42,031 nt of DNA from Gammaproteobacteria bacterium (GCA_030427555.1 JAUIBC010000002.1:1-42031), one strand, 5' to 3'; shown: positions 27,335 to 36,709, counted from the stretch's first letter. Made by a program: numbers and translations. Notes: generated from the sequence alone by a model not told the origin.

Positions 27335-28951
27335 ATGTTTTTAAGCAGGTATCAGCACAAACTAAAAACCGTTGAAGAATTACTTGAAATAATAGGAACA
27401 TTTCCTAGACAAAAAAAAGTCGTTATGTGTCATGGTGTGTTTGATGTGGTGCACCCAGGCCACATGCGACACCTGATGTATGCAAAAGGGAAAGCAGATA
27501 TTCTTATAGCCAGCTTGACAGCAGACCATCATATTAATAAAGGGCATTATAGGCCGCATATACCCCAACATATTCGCGCAGCAAACTTATCTGCCTTTGA
27601 GATGGTTGACTATGTTATTATTGATAAAAATGAAACTCCTTTACAAAATATTGAAATATTAAAACCTGATTTTTTTGCAAAAGGTTATGAGTATTCAGCT
27701 CAAAATAAACCTAAAAAAACTCAAGAAGAAGAAAGCTTATTAGCTAGTTATGGCGCAGAAATGCTATTTACTCCTGGAGATGTTGTTTATTCATCTTCCA
27801 AATTTATTAAACTTGAAGAACCAATGCTGCGTCTTGAAAAATTAGCTGCAGTAATGGAAAAAGAATCTATTGCCATTGATGATTTGATTGACAGTTTAAG
27901 CTTTAAAGAGCCAATAACTATTCATGTGATTGGTGATACTATTGTAGATGGAATTACTTATACCAATGTTATTGGTGGTCAGATAAAAACTCCAACTTTG
28001 AGTGTTAGATTAGAATCACAAAATAATTTTGTGGGCGGCGCTGGTATTGTAGCAAAACATTTAAAAGCGGCTGGAGCACGTGTTATTTTTACAACAGTAT
28101 TAGGAGAAGATCCTTTAGCTGAATTTGTGTTAAAGGATTTGCAAGATGCTGGTGTTGAAGTACAGTTAGTAGTTGATAAAAACCGCCCGACTACCTATAA
28201 AAATGCTATTGTTGCTAACAATTATCGTTTAGTTAAAATAGATACTCTAGATAACTCTTCTATTTCTGATTCTATCGTTGAGCAACTTATCGAAAAAATA
28301 AAGAAAACGGCAGCTGATACTGTGATTTTTAGTGATTTTAGACACGGTATTTTTAATAAACGTACTATTGATGAATTAGTTGCCGCCATTCCAGAAGGTT
28401 GTTTTAAGGTAGCTGATAGTCAAGTAGCTAGTCGTTGGGGGAATATTACAGAGTTTCAAGGATTTGATTTAATTACACCTAATGAACGCGAAGCTCGTTT
28501 TGCCTTAGGAGATCAAGATTCAGGAATACGCCCTTTAGCGGCCAGTTTGTATGATGCAGCTAAGTGTAAAACGCTAATCTTGAAATTAGGTGAAAGGGGT
28601 TCTTTAACTTGCTGTAATAATGATCATGAGTCTTTGAGTTCATATGTTTTTGTTGACAGTTTTGTTGATCACTTAATTGACGCGGTTGGTTCGGGAGATG
28701 CTCTATTAGCTTATGCTACTATGGCTCTTAGTAAAGGATACTCTCCAGCTGTTGCTAGTATAGTAGGCTCTATGGCTGCTGCTTGCGAGTGCGAAATAGA
28801 TGGAAATATTCCAATTGCTAAGGATGATGTTATTAAAAAAATTAGAAGTGTTGTTGCTCAATCGCAATATGAATTTAATTCACCAGCTTCTTTTAAAAAT
28901 GAAGAGCAGGTTGTTGCACCATGTTATGTTGAGAGCGCGGTAGAAGTATGA
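27335..28951 (+). CDS. Nucleotidyltransferase-PfkB sugar kinase fusion (HldE-like, reversed order)
   Basis: 538 aa with two domains. Residues about 25-160 are a cytidylyltransferase-type domain (CHGVFDVVHPGH; HPGH at 40-43). Residues about 195-510 are a PfkB carbohydrate kinase (VIGDTIVDG, FVGGAGIVAKHL, and catalytic Asp455 in VGSGD). E. coli HldE has kinase first and transferase second; here the order is the opposite. The pair of activities suggests phosphorylation and nucleotidyl activation of a sugar 7- or 1-phosphate, most likely a heptose or relative. TGGAG precedes ATG 27335. It overlaps the next gene by 4 bp. Confidence 0.87.
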   Translation: MFLSRYQHKLKTVEELLEIIGTFPRQKKVVMCHGVFDVVHPGHMRHLMYAKGKADILIASLTADHHINKGHYRPHIPQHIRAANLSAFEMVDYVIIDKNETPLQNIEILKPDFFAKGYEYSAQNKPKKTQEEESLLASYGAEMLFTPGDVVYSSSKFIKLEEPMLRLEKLAAVMEKESIAIDDLIDSLSFKEPITIHVIGDTIVDGITYTNVIGGQIKTPTLSVRLESQNNFVGGAGIVAKHLKAAGARVIFTTVLGEDPLAEFVLKDLQDAGVEVQLVVDKNRPTTYKNAIVANNYRLVKIDTLDNSSISDSIVEQLIEKIKKTAADTVIFSDFRHGIFNKRTIDELVAAIPEGCFKVADSQVASRWGNITEFQGFDLITPNEREARFALGDQDSGIRPLAASLYDAAKCKTLILKLGERGSLTCCNNDHESLSSYVFVDSFVDHLIDAVGSGDALLAYATMALSKGYSPAVASIVGSMAAACECEIDGNIPIAKDDVIKKIRSVVAQSQYEFNSPASFKNEEQVVAPCYVESAVEV

Positions 28952-29886
28952 AGGTAATTGTTGTTGGATTAGGTGTACAAGGGAAAAAGCGTCAATTTCA
29001 TGCTGGGGATGATTTTGTTTGTAGTGTGGATCCGGTGAATTTGGCAGCGGATTATAAATATGTACAAGATGTACCTTTGGATAAATATGATGCGGCTTTA
29101 GTTTGTTTACCAGACGAACCTAAATATCAAGTACTAAAATATTTACTAGAACGTGGTAAGCACGTTTTAGTAGAAAAGCCCTTATGGACCGAATCGGATG
29201 AGCAGATTCTTGAGTTACAAGATATTGCTCACAATAACAATTTAGTCTGCTATACCGCTTATAATCATAGATTTGAGCCGCATTTTATTCGCATGAAAAC
29301 ACTTCTTGATTCAAAAGCATTAGGGGAAATTCGCTATTGCCGCATGTTTTATGGAAATGGTACGGCTAGATTAGTACGTAATTCAGCCTGGCGTGATAAA
29401 GGTGCTGGTGTTTTACCTGATTTAGGCTCGCATTTGTTAGATACTATTCAATTTTGGTTTGGTAAGCAACCTAAACAATTTGAAATTATTGCTATGAATA
29501 ATTTTGAAAATCTAGCACCAGATCATGCGATTATTATGAATAAACATTCTACGCCGCAGCTGACCTTTGAAATGAGTTTATTATCTTGGCGTAATCATTT
29601 TGTATGTGAAATGGTTGGAGAAAAAGGCTCCGCATTTATCGAATCTTTATGTAAATGGGGCCCAAGTCGTTTTACCTATCAGAAACGAGTTTTGCCAAGT
29701 GGAAGACCTCCGGAGGAAAGTGTTACTTTGGTACAGGATGATCCGACTTGGGCTTTAGAGTACGCACATTTCAAAAATTTGGTGCTAAGTCATGCACAAA
29801 CAAATCTATCTACAGATTTTTGGATTCAACAAGAATTGAATCAACTAACACAACATTATTTTACTTCAATTGAGACAACAGTATGA
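28948..29886 (+). CDS. Gfo/Idh/MocA family oxidoreductase
   Basis: NAD(P)-dependent dehydrogenase of 312 aa, probably oxidising or reducing a nucleotide-sugar hydroxyl such as C3. The N-terminal fold has VVGLGVQGKKR, EKPLW carries the catalytic-site Lys and DLGSHLLD the His/Asp motif. It is slightly short for the family. The start is coupled to the preceding gene through ATGA, and the next gene is coupled the same way. Confidence 0.85.
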   Translation: MKVIVVGLGVQGKKRQFHAGDDFVCSVDPVNLAADYKYVQDVPLDKYDAALVCLPDEPKYQVLKYLLERGKHVLVEKPLWTESDEQILELQDIAHNNNLVCYTAYNHRFEPHFIRMKTLLDSKALGEIRYCRMFYGNGTARLVRNSAWRDKGAGVLPDLGSHLLDTIQFWFGKQPKQFEIIAMNNFENLAPDHAIIMNKHSTPQLTFEMSLLSWRNHFVCEMVGEKGSAFIESLCKWGPSRFTYQKRVLPSGRPPEESVTLVQDDPTWALEYAHFKNLVLSHAQTNLSTDFWIQQELNQLTQHYFTSIETTV

Positions 29887-31220
29887 AGAAAACGGAACAC
29901 AAAACTATTAACTCTGCTAATTTAGCAAATAAAAAAATTGGCTGCGTTGGCATGACGCATCTAGGTTTAATTCATGCAGTGGCTTTTGCTGATAAAGGTT
30001 TTAGCATGGTTTGTTATGATGAACAATCAGACTTGATAAGCAAGCTACAGGCGCATCAAATGCCAGTAAATGAACCAGAGTTAGATGCTTTAGTCGCAAA
30101 AAACTCATCTAAATTGACATTTACCGCTGATATTCAGCAATTAAATGAATGTGATGTTGTATTTATCGCATATGACGTACCTACTGACGATGAGGGTAAT
30201 AGTCAACTTGATGTTATTCAGAAATTATTAGAACAAGTAAAACCAGTTCTTGCTGATTCAGCTTGTTTAGTTTTATTATCACAAGTTCCTCCTGGTTTTA
30301 CTAGACAAATTAATTTCCCTAAAGAACGTTTATTTTACCAAGTTGAAACATTGATTTTTGGTCGTGCGATGGAGCGGGCTTTATATCCAGAACGTTATAT
30401 AGTTGGTGCATATGAGCCAGATACTAATTTACCAGAAACTTATGCTGCGTTGCTAGACACTTTTAATTGCCCTATTTTAAAAATGCGTTATGAAAGTGCT
30501 GAGCTTGCTAAGATTTCAATTAATATGTTTTTAGTAGCTTCTGTTACAACAACCAATACCTTAGCAGAAATTTGTGAACAAATTGGTGCCGACTGGGAAG
30601 ATATTGCCCCTACATTAAGGTTAGATAAGAGAATAGGCAAATATGCTTATTTAACGCCAGGTTTAGGTATTGCTGGAGGAAATTTAGAGAGGGATTTAAA
30701 CACAATTATTAAGCTAGGGAAAAAACATTCAACTGATACAGATACAGTTAGTGCTTGGCTTAAAAACTCTAAATATAGACGAGATTGGGTATTGCGTTGT
30801 TTGCAAGAAAATATTTTGACTACAGAATTTAAGCCAATTATCTGCGTACTTGGCCTTGCTTATAAACCAAACACCCACAGCGTTAAAAATTCACCTTCTA
30901 TTGCATTGATTCATAGCTTACGCGATTATCAAATAAACGCTCATGATCCAATCGCAAAAGTTAATCATCAAACTCATGCAGTACGCAAAGATGAAATTTT
31001 AGAGGCTGTTAAAGGCGCTGATGTTGTGATTATTATGACACCTTGTGATGAATATAAGGATTTATCTATTGAGTCATTATTAAAATATATGAAAGGTAAT
31101 ACGGTGATTGATCCACATCGTGTGTTAAGCGTCGACTCAGATACATCATATAACCTGAACTATTATAGTTTAGGCCAAGGTTTTATTAAGATAGAGAAAA
31201 AGGAATTAGATTATGCTTAA
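29883..31220 (+). CDS. UDP-glucose/GDP-mannose dehydrogenase homologue without catalytic Cys
   Basis: 445 aa with all three family domains: the N-terminal NAD domain (KIGCVGMTHLGLIHAVAFA), the central helix AELAKISINMF (Lys210 and Asn214 conserved) and a C-terminal domain (VLGLAYKPNTHSVKNSPS). The active-site loop PGLGIAGGNLERDL has Asn267 where the family has the thioester-forming Cys, and the Thr of STVPPGT is Gln (SQVPPGF). Four-electron oxidation to a uronic acid is therefore unlikely. It may do a two-electron oxidation or another redox step. Between Gfo/Idh and SDR genes with short overlaps. Confidence 0.85.
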   Translation: MKKTEHKTINSANLANKKIGCVGMTHLGLIHAVAFADKGFSMVCYDEQSDLISKLQAHQMPVNEPELDALVAKNSSKLTFTADIQQLNECDVVFIAYDVPTDDEGNSQLDVIQKLLEQVKPVLADSACLVLLSQVPPGFTRQINFPKERLFYQVETLIFGRAMERALYPERYIVGAYEPDTNLPETYAALLDTFNCPILKMRYESAELAKISINMFLVASVTTTNTLAEICEQIGADWEDIAPTLRLDKRIGKYAYLTPGLGIAGGNLERDLNTIIKLGKKHSTDTDTVSAWLKNSKYRRDWVLRCLQENILTTEFKPIICVLGLAYKPNTHSVKNSPSIALIHSLRDYQINAHDPIAKVNHQTHAVRKDEILEAVKGADVVIIMTPCDEYKDLSIESLLKYMKGNTVIDPHRVLSVDSDTSYNLNYYSLGQGFIKIEKKELDYA

Positions 31221-32097
31221 TCATATTAATAAAAGCCCCACACCACCTAAAAGAGTTGTTATCTTAGGGGCTCGAGGCTTTGTCGGAGCTGCTACGGTAA
31301 AAAAATTAACTGCTGAAAATATTCCTTATGTTGCTTTAGGTCGTCAAGATATTGATTTAACAAGCGCATCAGCAGCAGATAAAATAGCTGATTATTTAGA
31401 AGCAGATGATGCCTTAGTTGTTGTTGCGGCAAAAGCGCCTTGTAAAAACTACAACATGTTATTAGAAAATATCCAAATGATGAAGTCAGTATGTGACGCA
31501 CTAGTTAAACAACCGGTAAAACAGGTTATTTATATTAGTTCAGACGCTGTTTATGCTGATTCAATGGATAAGTTAAGTGAGAGCTCTCCTACAGCACCTA
31601 CATCTTTGCATGGTGTTATGCATTTGGCTCGAGAACAGATGTTGCAATCAGTTGTTCAGAAAGAGGCGCTTGTTATTTTAAGACCAAGCTTACTTTATGG
31701 TCCAAATGACCCACATAATGGTTATGGCCCAAATAGTTTTTATCGATTAGCAACAGCAGGGAAACCAATTGAGTTATTTGGTTATGGAGAAGAACAACGC
31801 GATCACGTTTATATAGACGATGTTGCTGAAATAATTTACTTATGTTTAGCATATAAAAGTTATGGTGTTCTCAACATTACGACAGGAGAGGTAACTTCTT
31901 TTTCTGAAATAGTTGATTTATTAAACAGCTCTTTAAATAAGGATATTGAAGTTAAGTCTCGTGAACGACAAGGCGCAATGCCACATAATGGTTATCGAGC
32001 TTTTGATAATACAACTGTGCAAAAAGCATTTGATTCATTTAAGTATACTTCTTTAGTTGATGGATTGAAGAAGATGCATCGCGTGAATAATTATTAA
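31213..32097 (+). CDS. SDR-fold sugar-nucleotide protein lacking the Tyr/Lys pair
   Basis: 294 aa with an intact NAD site (VVILGARGFVGAATV) and YISSDAVYA for the Ser strand. The usual YxxxK is replaced by HGVMH, with His133 and His137 in the two positions. The C-terminal lobe (RPSLLYGPNDP, RDHVYIDDVAE) is typical of extended SDRs. It may use different chemistry, such as an isomerase or epimerase with a bound cofactor, or be non-catalytic. It overlaps the previous gene by 8 bp. Confidence 0.8.
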   Translation: MLNHINKSPTPPKRVVILGARGFVGAATVKKLTAENIPYVALGRQDIDLTSASAADKIADYLEADDALVVVAAKAPCKNYNMLLENIQMMKSVCDALVKQPVKQVIYISSDAVYADSMDKLSESSPTAPTSLHGVMHLAREQMLQSVVQKEALVILRPSLLYGPNDPHNGYGPNSFYRLATAGKPIELFGYGEEQRDHVYIDDVAEIIYLCLAYKSYGVLNITTGEVTSFSEIVDLLNSSLNKDIEVKSRERQGAMPHNGYRAFDNTTVQKAFDSFKYTSLVDGLKKMHRVNNY

Positions 32098-32110
32098 GGA
32101 TTAGGACATT

Positions 32111-32767
32111 ATGCAGGAAATTAATTTATTGAGATCATTGCCTCGCTCTAAACGAAACGTGCAAGCAAGACAAGAAGCTAAAGATCCAGAGGTTATTAGA
32201 GTTTCCAAAGAATATGGCGAAATGTATTTTGATGGGCCAAGAGCTTACGGATATGGCGGTTATCGTTACGATGGGCGTTGGTTGTCTGTTGCTAAAGATA
32301 TGGTTGAGCACTTTAATCTAAAAGCAGGTGATCGTGTTCTTGATGTGGGTTGTGCGAAAGGTTTTCTTGTTAAAGACTTAATGATCGCTTGTCCTGGTTT
32401 AGAAGTTTTTGGTGTAGATATTTCAGATTATGCCTTAAAGCATTGCGAACCAGAAGTTGTTGGGCGTTTGCATAAGGGTAGTGCTGATAATCTTATATTT
32501 CCTGATCGTAGCTTTGATGCAGTTATTTCGTTAAATACATTACATAATTTTAATAAAGAAGGCGTAGTAGTTGCCATGCGGGAAATACAACGTGTGTCAA
32601 AAGGTAAGTCATTCGTACAAGTTGACAGCTATTATACTCCAGAACAAAAATCGCTATTTGAAGATTGGGTGTTGACCGCAGAATATCATGATTACCCTGA
32701 AAAATGGATAGAGCTTTTTATTGAGGCCGGATACACGGGAGATTATTTTTGGACGGTTTTGGAGTGA
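32111..32767 (+). CDS. Class I SAM-dependent methyltransferase
   Basis: 218 aa. The SAM motif VLDVGCAKG is at 76-84, FGVDIS is the acidic strand and FDAVISLNTLHNF is motif II/III. It has a long N-terminal extension rich in Tyr/Gly (YFDGPRAYGYGGYRY). In this setting it probably methylates a sugar in the polymer, its nucleotide precursor, or the chain end. AGGA precedes the ATG. Confidence 0.85.
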   Translation: MQEINLLRSLPRSKRNVQARQEAKDPEVIRVSKEYGEMYFDGPRAYGYGGYRYDGRWLSVAKDMVEHFNLKAGDRVLDVGCAKGFLVKDLMIACPGLEVFGVDISDYALKHCEPEVVGRLHKGSADNLIFPDRSFDAVISLNTLHNFNKEGVVVAMREIQRVSKGKSFVQVDSYYTPEQKSLFEDWVLTAEYHDYPEKWIELFIEAGYTGDYFWTVLE

Positions 32768-32777
32768 TATTTCATCT

Positions 32778-33905
32778 ATGATGTTGATAGGAAAGTTACG
32801 CCGAAATGGATTTAAATGGACTGCTCGTCGAGTAGTACGTGAGTTCATTAAGCCTACAACCAAGGTGGGACAATGTTTCAAACCTATATCACCTTTTTTA
32901 TATTATGTAGTTAGTAAGCCTCTTAACTATATTTTGTCGAAAAATAAAAATGTTTCGAGTGATACATTATATTTTTTTTATGACTTAGAGGTTGAACCAA
33001 TTACTTATGATTTTGTTTGGGCTTTATGCGTTGCTAACGCAAAAAGGAAGGAGTTGGGGTTAAAAGTATTGCACGTAGTTTTAGTTCCTGGAGAACTTGA
33101 TGGACTTAGAAGAGAAGCTCCAGAATATGATATGGTAATAGATCAAGATTCTCGCCGTTGGAGAGTTAATGCTATTTTACTGTCTAGTATTAGGTTAATT
33201 TCTTGTCAATATGGCATCACTTTTTGTGCTTCTCGGAAGGATGCGGAATTTATTAGAACAAAACAAGCCTGCTTTATCTATCCTTCGAAATATAATGTTA
33301 CTTTCCCTGTGCCATATGAACCTGAATTGGCGGTTGTATATGGCCAATCATGTATGGCACTTAGTGCAGATAGCCAATCAAAAAAATATGTTTCTTCATG
33401 GTTGAAGGATAAATCTAATAATAGGAAAGTTATAGTAATTACTTTGCGCCAATATGCCTATACACCTGAGCGTAATAGTAATATTGATGCATGGGCTAGA
33501 TTCGCGAAAGAGCTCGATAAAGATATTTTTTTCGTTGTCTTTATTTCAGACTTAGAATTATCTTTGCAAGATATTCCTACACAATTAAAAGATTTTGCTT
33601 TTTTTAATCAAGCATGTTGGAATCTTAACCTTCGAGCGGCTTTATATGAATTAGCTTACATTAATTTAGGTGTTAATACTGGCCCAATGGTTTTATGTTG
33701 GTTTAACGCAGCATGTCGTTATATTACTTTTAAGACTGCTGTTAAAAATGTGCCTGAAGTACCATTAAATATGCTAACTGACAAGGGATTTGTACCTGGA
33801 TTAAATCCTGCTTTTACAAATCAATTTCAGAAGTGGGTTTGGAAAGATGATAGTTTTAATACTATTAAGGAAGAATTCAAACTATTATGTGATATTATTG
33901 GTTAA
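32778..33905 (+). CDS. Unknown protein of the polysaccharide locus, possibly GT-B-like
   Basis: 375 aa from the first ATG after the methyltransferase stop; the frame is open back to 32721, but that part lies inside the preceding gene. No strong Shine-Dalgarno. I do not recognise a family. VIVITLRQYAYTPERNSNIDAWARFAKEL followed by FVVFISD, and later INLGVNTGPMVLCWFNAACRYITFK, resembles the donor half of GT-B enzymes such as GT9 heptosyltransferases. It could be a glycosyltransferase, and the locus needs more than the single obvious one it has. Confidence 0.65.
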   Translation: MMLIGKLRRNGFKWTARRVVREFIKPTTKVGQCFKPISPFLYYVVSKPLNYILSKNKNVSSDTLYFFYDLEVEPITYDFVWALCVANAKRKELGLKVLHVVLVPGELDGLRREAPEYDMVIDQDSRRWRVNAILLSSIRLISCQYGITFCASRKDAEFIRTKQACFIYPSKYNVTFPVPYEPELAVVYGQSCMALSADSQSKKYVSSWLKDKSNNRKVIVITLRQYAYTPERNSNIDAWARFAKELDKDIFFVVFISDLELSLQDIPTQLKDFAFFNQACWNLNLRAALYELAYINLGVNTGPMVLCWFNAACRYITFKTAVKNVPEVPLNMLTDKGFVPGLNPAFTNQFQKWVWKDDSFNTIKEEFKLLCDIIG

Positions 33906-33945
33906 CTTTATTTATATTAAACAATATTAACATTAAATAAAGTTA
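33903..33945. repeat. AT-rich inverted repeat before wzm
   Basis: A perfect 12-bp pair (33903-33914 with 33934-33945) around a 19-nt loop, starting at the stop codon of the previous gene. No T-run follows. It may be an mRNA processing or weak attenuation site. Confidence 0.4.
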
Positions 33946-33975
33946 CTGTAATTACTCTAGGTTAAGGAGGAAATA

Positions 33976-34839
33976 GTGGATGAAATATTAGATAATAAGG
34001 AGGTAATAGAACAATGTTCTATATCACCTATAGATAAAAAACAGTCAAGTTTTTTTTCTGGTTTTGATATTTATTTTAAAGGATTTTTATTCTGGCGTAT
34101 TTGGCTATTTATGGCTGTTATGGATCTCAAACGTCGTTATCGTCGTACTATAATTGGACCTTTTTGGGTTACATTGAGCATGTCTATTTTTATTGCAAGT
34201 ATAGGCATAATATTTCCAGTTTTGTGGCAGACAGATGTTAAAACTTATTTACCTTTTTTTTCTTCTGGTTACATTGTATGGACTTTTATTTCTACACTTA
34301 CTACAGAGGCTTGTAATACTTTTGTAGATGCAGCTGGATTAATTAAACAGACAGCTTTACCTTATTCTGTTTATGCAAATAATACCGTTACTAGAAATAT
34401 AATTGTTTTATTACATCATCTTAGCGTTTACGTATTGATCACATTTATTTTTTCTGTACCCATTAATTTTAATACCTTGCTTTTTATTCCTGGTATGTTT
34501 CTTTTATGCATAACTGGTAGTTGGCTTTGTATTCTATTAGGTTTCATTTCATGTCGTTATAGAGATATGAGGCAAATCATATCTAGTCTTTTACAAGTAG
34601 CTATGTTTGTTACACCAATTTTTTGGTCAGCCCCGCAACTTGGTGATAGTAAAAAGGCCAGATTTTTTATAGAGGCTAATCCCTTATATCATTTTATACA
34701 AGTTATTAGGGCTCCATTATTAGGTCAGAAGCCATCAATAATTGATTGGTTAGTAGTTATTATAATATGTGCTTTAGGTTGGAGCATAACGGTTAGAATG
34801 CTTGGCAAGTATAAAAAACACTTGGTATTCTGGTTATAG
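33976..34839 (+). CDS. wzm: ABC-2 polysaccharide export permease
   Basis: Membrane half of the exporter that moves a finished lipid-linked polysaccharide across the inner membrane. The 287 aa have about six membrane segments in the ABC-2 layout, after a cytoplasmic N-terminus with the family's DLKRRYRRTIIGPFW amphipathic region. The start is GTG with a very strong AAGGAGG 5 nt upstream; the adjacent ATG at 33980 is out of frame. The ATPase gene follows 10 bp later. Confidence 0.92.
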   Translation: MDEILDNKEVIEQCSISPIDKKQSSFFSGFDIYFKGFLFWRIWLFMAVMDLKRRYRRTIIGPFWVTLSMSIFIASIGIIFPVLWQTDVKTYLPFFSSGYIVWTFISTLTTEACNTFVDAAGLIKQTALPYSVYANNTVTRNIIVLLHHLSVYVLITFIFSVPINFNTLLFIPGMFLLCITGSWLCILLGFISCRYRDMRQIISSLLQVAMFVTPIFWSAPQLGDSKKARFFIEANPLYHFIQVIRAPLLGQKPSIIDWLVVIIICALGWSITVRMLGKYKKHLVFWL

Positions 34840-34849
34840 GAATTTCAAA

Positions 34850-35623
34850 ATGACAAATAAATACATTGATGTAAGGAATGTAACTATTGATATCCCGATT
34901 TTTGATACAAATCGCAGCTTACGTAAATCATTATTTAACCGATGCACAGGTAAATTAGGCGGTCAAATACAATTGTCTTCACGTAACCATGCTTATGTAC
35001 GTGCTTTGCATGATGTTAGTTTTAGATTGAATGAAGGTGATCGTTTAGGCTTGATTGGTCATAATGGATCTGGTAAAACAACTTTATTAAATACATTAGC
35101 TGGAATTTATTTACCACATCAAGGTACCATTTATACTAAAGGTAAGATTACACAATTGTTCAATCCTAGCTTAGGATTGGATATTGAAGATACAGGTTAT
35201 GAAAATATTTATGCCATGGGTCTTTTTTTGGGGTTATCTAGGATTGCTATTGACAAGAAAATAGATGAAATAATAGAGTTTAGTGAGTTAGGTGATTTCA
35301 TACATTCTCCAGTTAGAACATATTCTGCTGGTATGCAGCTACGCCTAAGCTTTGCTATTATTACGACATTAGAACCTGAGATTTTATTGCTAGATGAAGG
35401 AATTGGTGCTGGTGACGCGGGATTTGCAAATAAAGCTGCAGCACGAATGGAATCTTTTTATGAAAGAGTGAGCATACTTGTCATCGCATCACATTCAGAT
35501 GCTTTGATTAAACAATTGTGTAATAAAGCCATGCTTTTAGAGCATGGCAAGATATTAAAGTTTGGCGCAATTGATGAAGTTTTAGATTTTTATCAAGAGC
35601 GCGTTAGCAGTAGTGTGGTGTAA
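34850..35623 (+). CDS. wzt: ABC transporter ATPase for polysaccharide export, short form
   Basis: ATPase partner of Wzm. I chose ATG 34850 (AGGAA 7 nt upstream) over upstream in-frame codons that lie inside wzm; it gives 257 aa. Walker A GHNGSGKTT is at 70-78, the signature YSAGMQ at 158-163 and Walker B ILLLDE at 178-183. The protein ends soon after the nucleotide-binding domain: the C-terminal carbohydrate-binding domain of E. coli O8/O9a Wzt is absent. Export is thus probably not tied to a recognised terminal cap. Confidence 0.93.
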   Translation: MTNKYIDVRNVTIDIPIFDTNRSLRKSLFNRCTGKLGGQIQLSSRNHAYVRALHDVSFRLNEGDRLGLIGHNGSGKTTLLNTLAGIYLPHQGTIYTKGKITQLFNPSLGLDIEDTGYENIYAMGLFLGLSRIAIDKKIDEIIEFSELGDFIHSPVRTYSAGMQLRLSFAIITTLEPEILLLDEGIGAGDAGFANKAAARMESFYERVSILVIASHSDALIKQLCNKAMLLEHGKILKFGAIDEVLDFYQERVSSSVV

Positions 35624-35671
35624 ACCATTTATCATTTAGGAGCATCATTTCTTAAGGGAGTAAATAGTATA

Positions 35672-36709
35672 GTGACTGATATATTACAAAAAAAGATATA
35701 TAAAGACATTCTTTATAAAATATTGCGGATAAGGATGATCGAAGAGGAAATAGCTAAGAAGTATCCGGAAGGAAAAATGCGATGTCCTACGCACCTTTCT
35801 ATTGGGCAAGAAGCTGTTGCCGTTATGGTTTGCGAGCAATTTAATAAAAAAGATTTGATGGTTAGTACACATCGCGGGCATGCTCATTACCTTGCAAAAG
35901 GTGGTGATCTAAATCGATTAATCGCCGAATTATATGGACGAGTAACTGGCGCTACTTGTGGTCGTGGTGGTTCGATGAATCTTAGTGATTTATCCGCAGG
36001 TTTTGTAGCAAGTACGGCTATTGTCGGTAATACGGTTCCAATTGGCGTTGGTCTAGCATTTGCGCAAAAGCTTAAAAAAGAAAACTCAGTATCTGTTGTT
36101 ATGTTAGGCGATGCAGCTGTTGAAGAGGGCGTGGTTTATGAGTCGCTCAATTTTGCGGTATTAAAAAAATTACCAGTTATTTTTATTTGCGAAAATAATT
36201 TATATTCGGTTAATACGCCAATCCACTTAAGGCAGCCGGAGCATCGCTCAATTTATGAAATGGCTAGAGGTATTGGGGCTAAGTCTAAAAAATTAGATGG
36301 TAACGATGTTGTTTCTACATTAAACGAAGTGCAAGATGTTATCCATGATTTACGTCAAAATGGTGGTGTGTGGTTCTTAGAATTTGAAACTTATCGTTAC
36401 AAAGTTCATTGTGGGCCTGAGGATGATATGGGAACAGATAGGCCTGTAGAGGAGTTTGATTATTGGTTTGCGCGTGACCCTATGGTTTTATTGCAAAATT
36501 ATTTGTTAGAAACCAAAGTAATTTCTGAATCAGAGATTACTAACTGGCGCGATACAATAGCAAATGAAATAAATATAGCTTTTGATTTTGCTGAACAGTC
36601 TCCATTTCCTCTTGCTGAAGATCGTTTTTTACACAAATATGCGGAAGGACGCGAAAAATGGCTTGAAGCTATTTTAAATAATCAGAAAAAGGAGGCCCTA
36701 GTTGACTAA
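35672..36709 (+). CDS. Thiamine-diphosphate E1 component, alpha subunit
   Basis: 345 aa of the pyruvate/acetoin dehydrogenase E1-alpha family. STHRGHAHYLAKG at 65-76 and the ThDP/Mg motif GDAAVEEG (146-153) to NN (175-176) are present. Partner of the next gene. No E2 (lipoyl) or E3 gene is nearby and the surroundings are sugar genes, so it more likely makes a ThDP-bound two-carbon unit or acts on a keto sugar than feeds central metabolism. The start is GTG; GGGAG lies 12 nt upstream, which is somewhat far. Confidence 0.9.
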   Translation: MTDILQKKIYKDILYKILRIRMIEEEIAKKYPEGKMRCPTHLSIGQEAVAVMVCEQFNKKDLMVSTHRGHAHYLAKGGDLNRLIAELYGRVTGATCGRGGSMNLSDLSAGFVASTAIVGNTVPIGVGLAFAQKLKKENSVSVVMLGDAAVEEGVVYESLNFAVLKKLPVIFICENNLYSVNTPIHLRQPEHRSIYEMARGIGAKSKKLDGNDVVSTLNEVQDVIHDLRQNGGVWFLEFETYRYKVHCGPEDDMGTDRPVEEFDYWFARDPMVLLQNYLLETKVISESEITNWRDTIANEINIAFDFAEQSPFPLAEDRFLHKYAEGREKWLEAILNNQKKEALVD

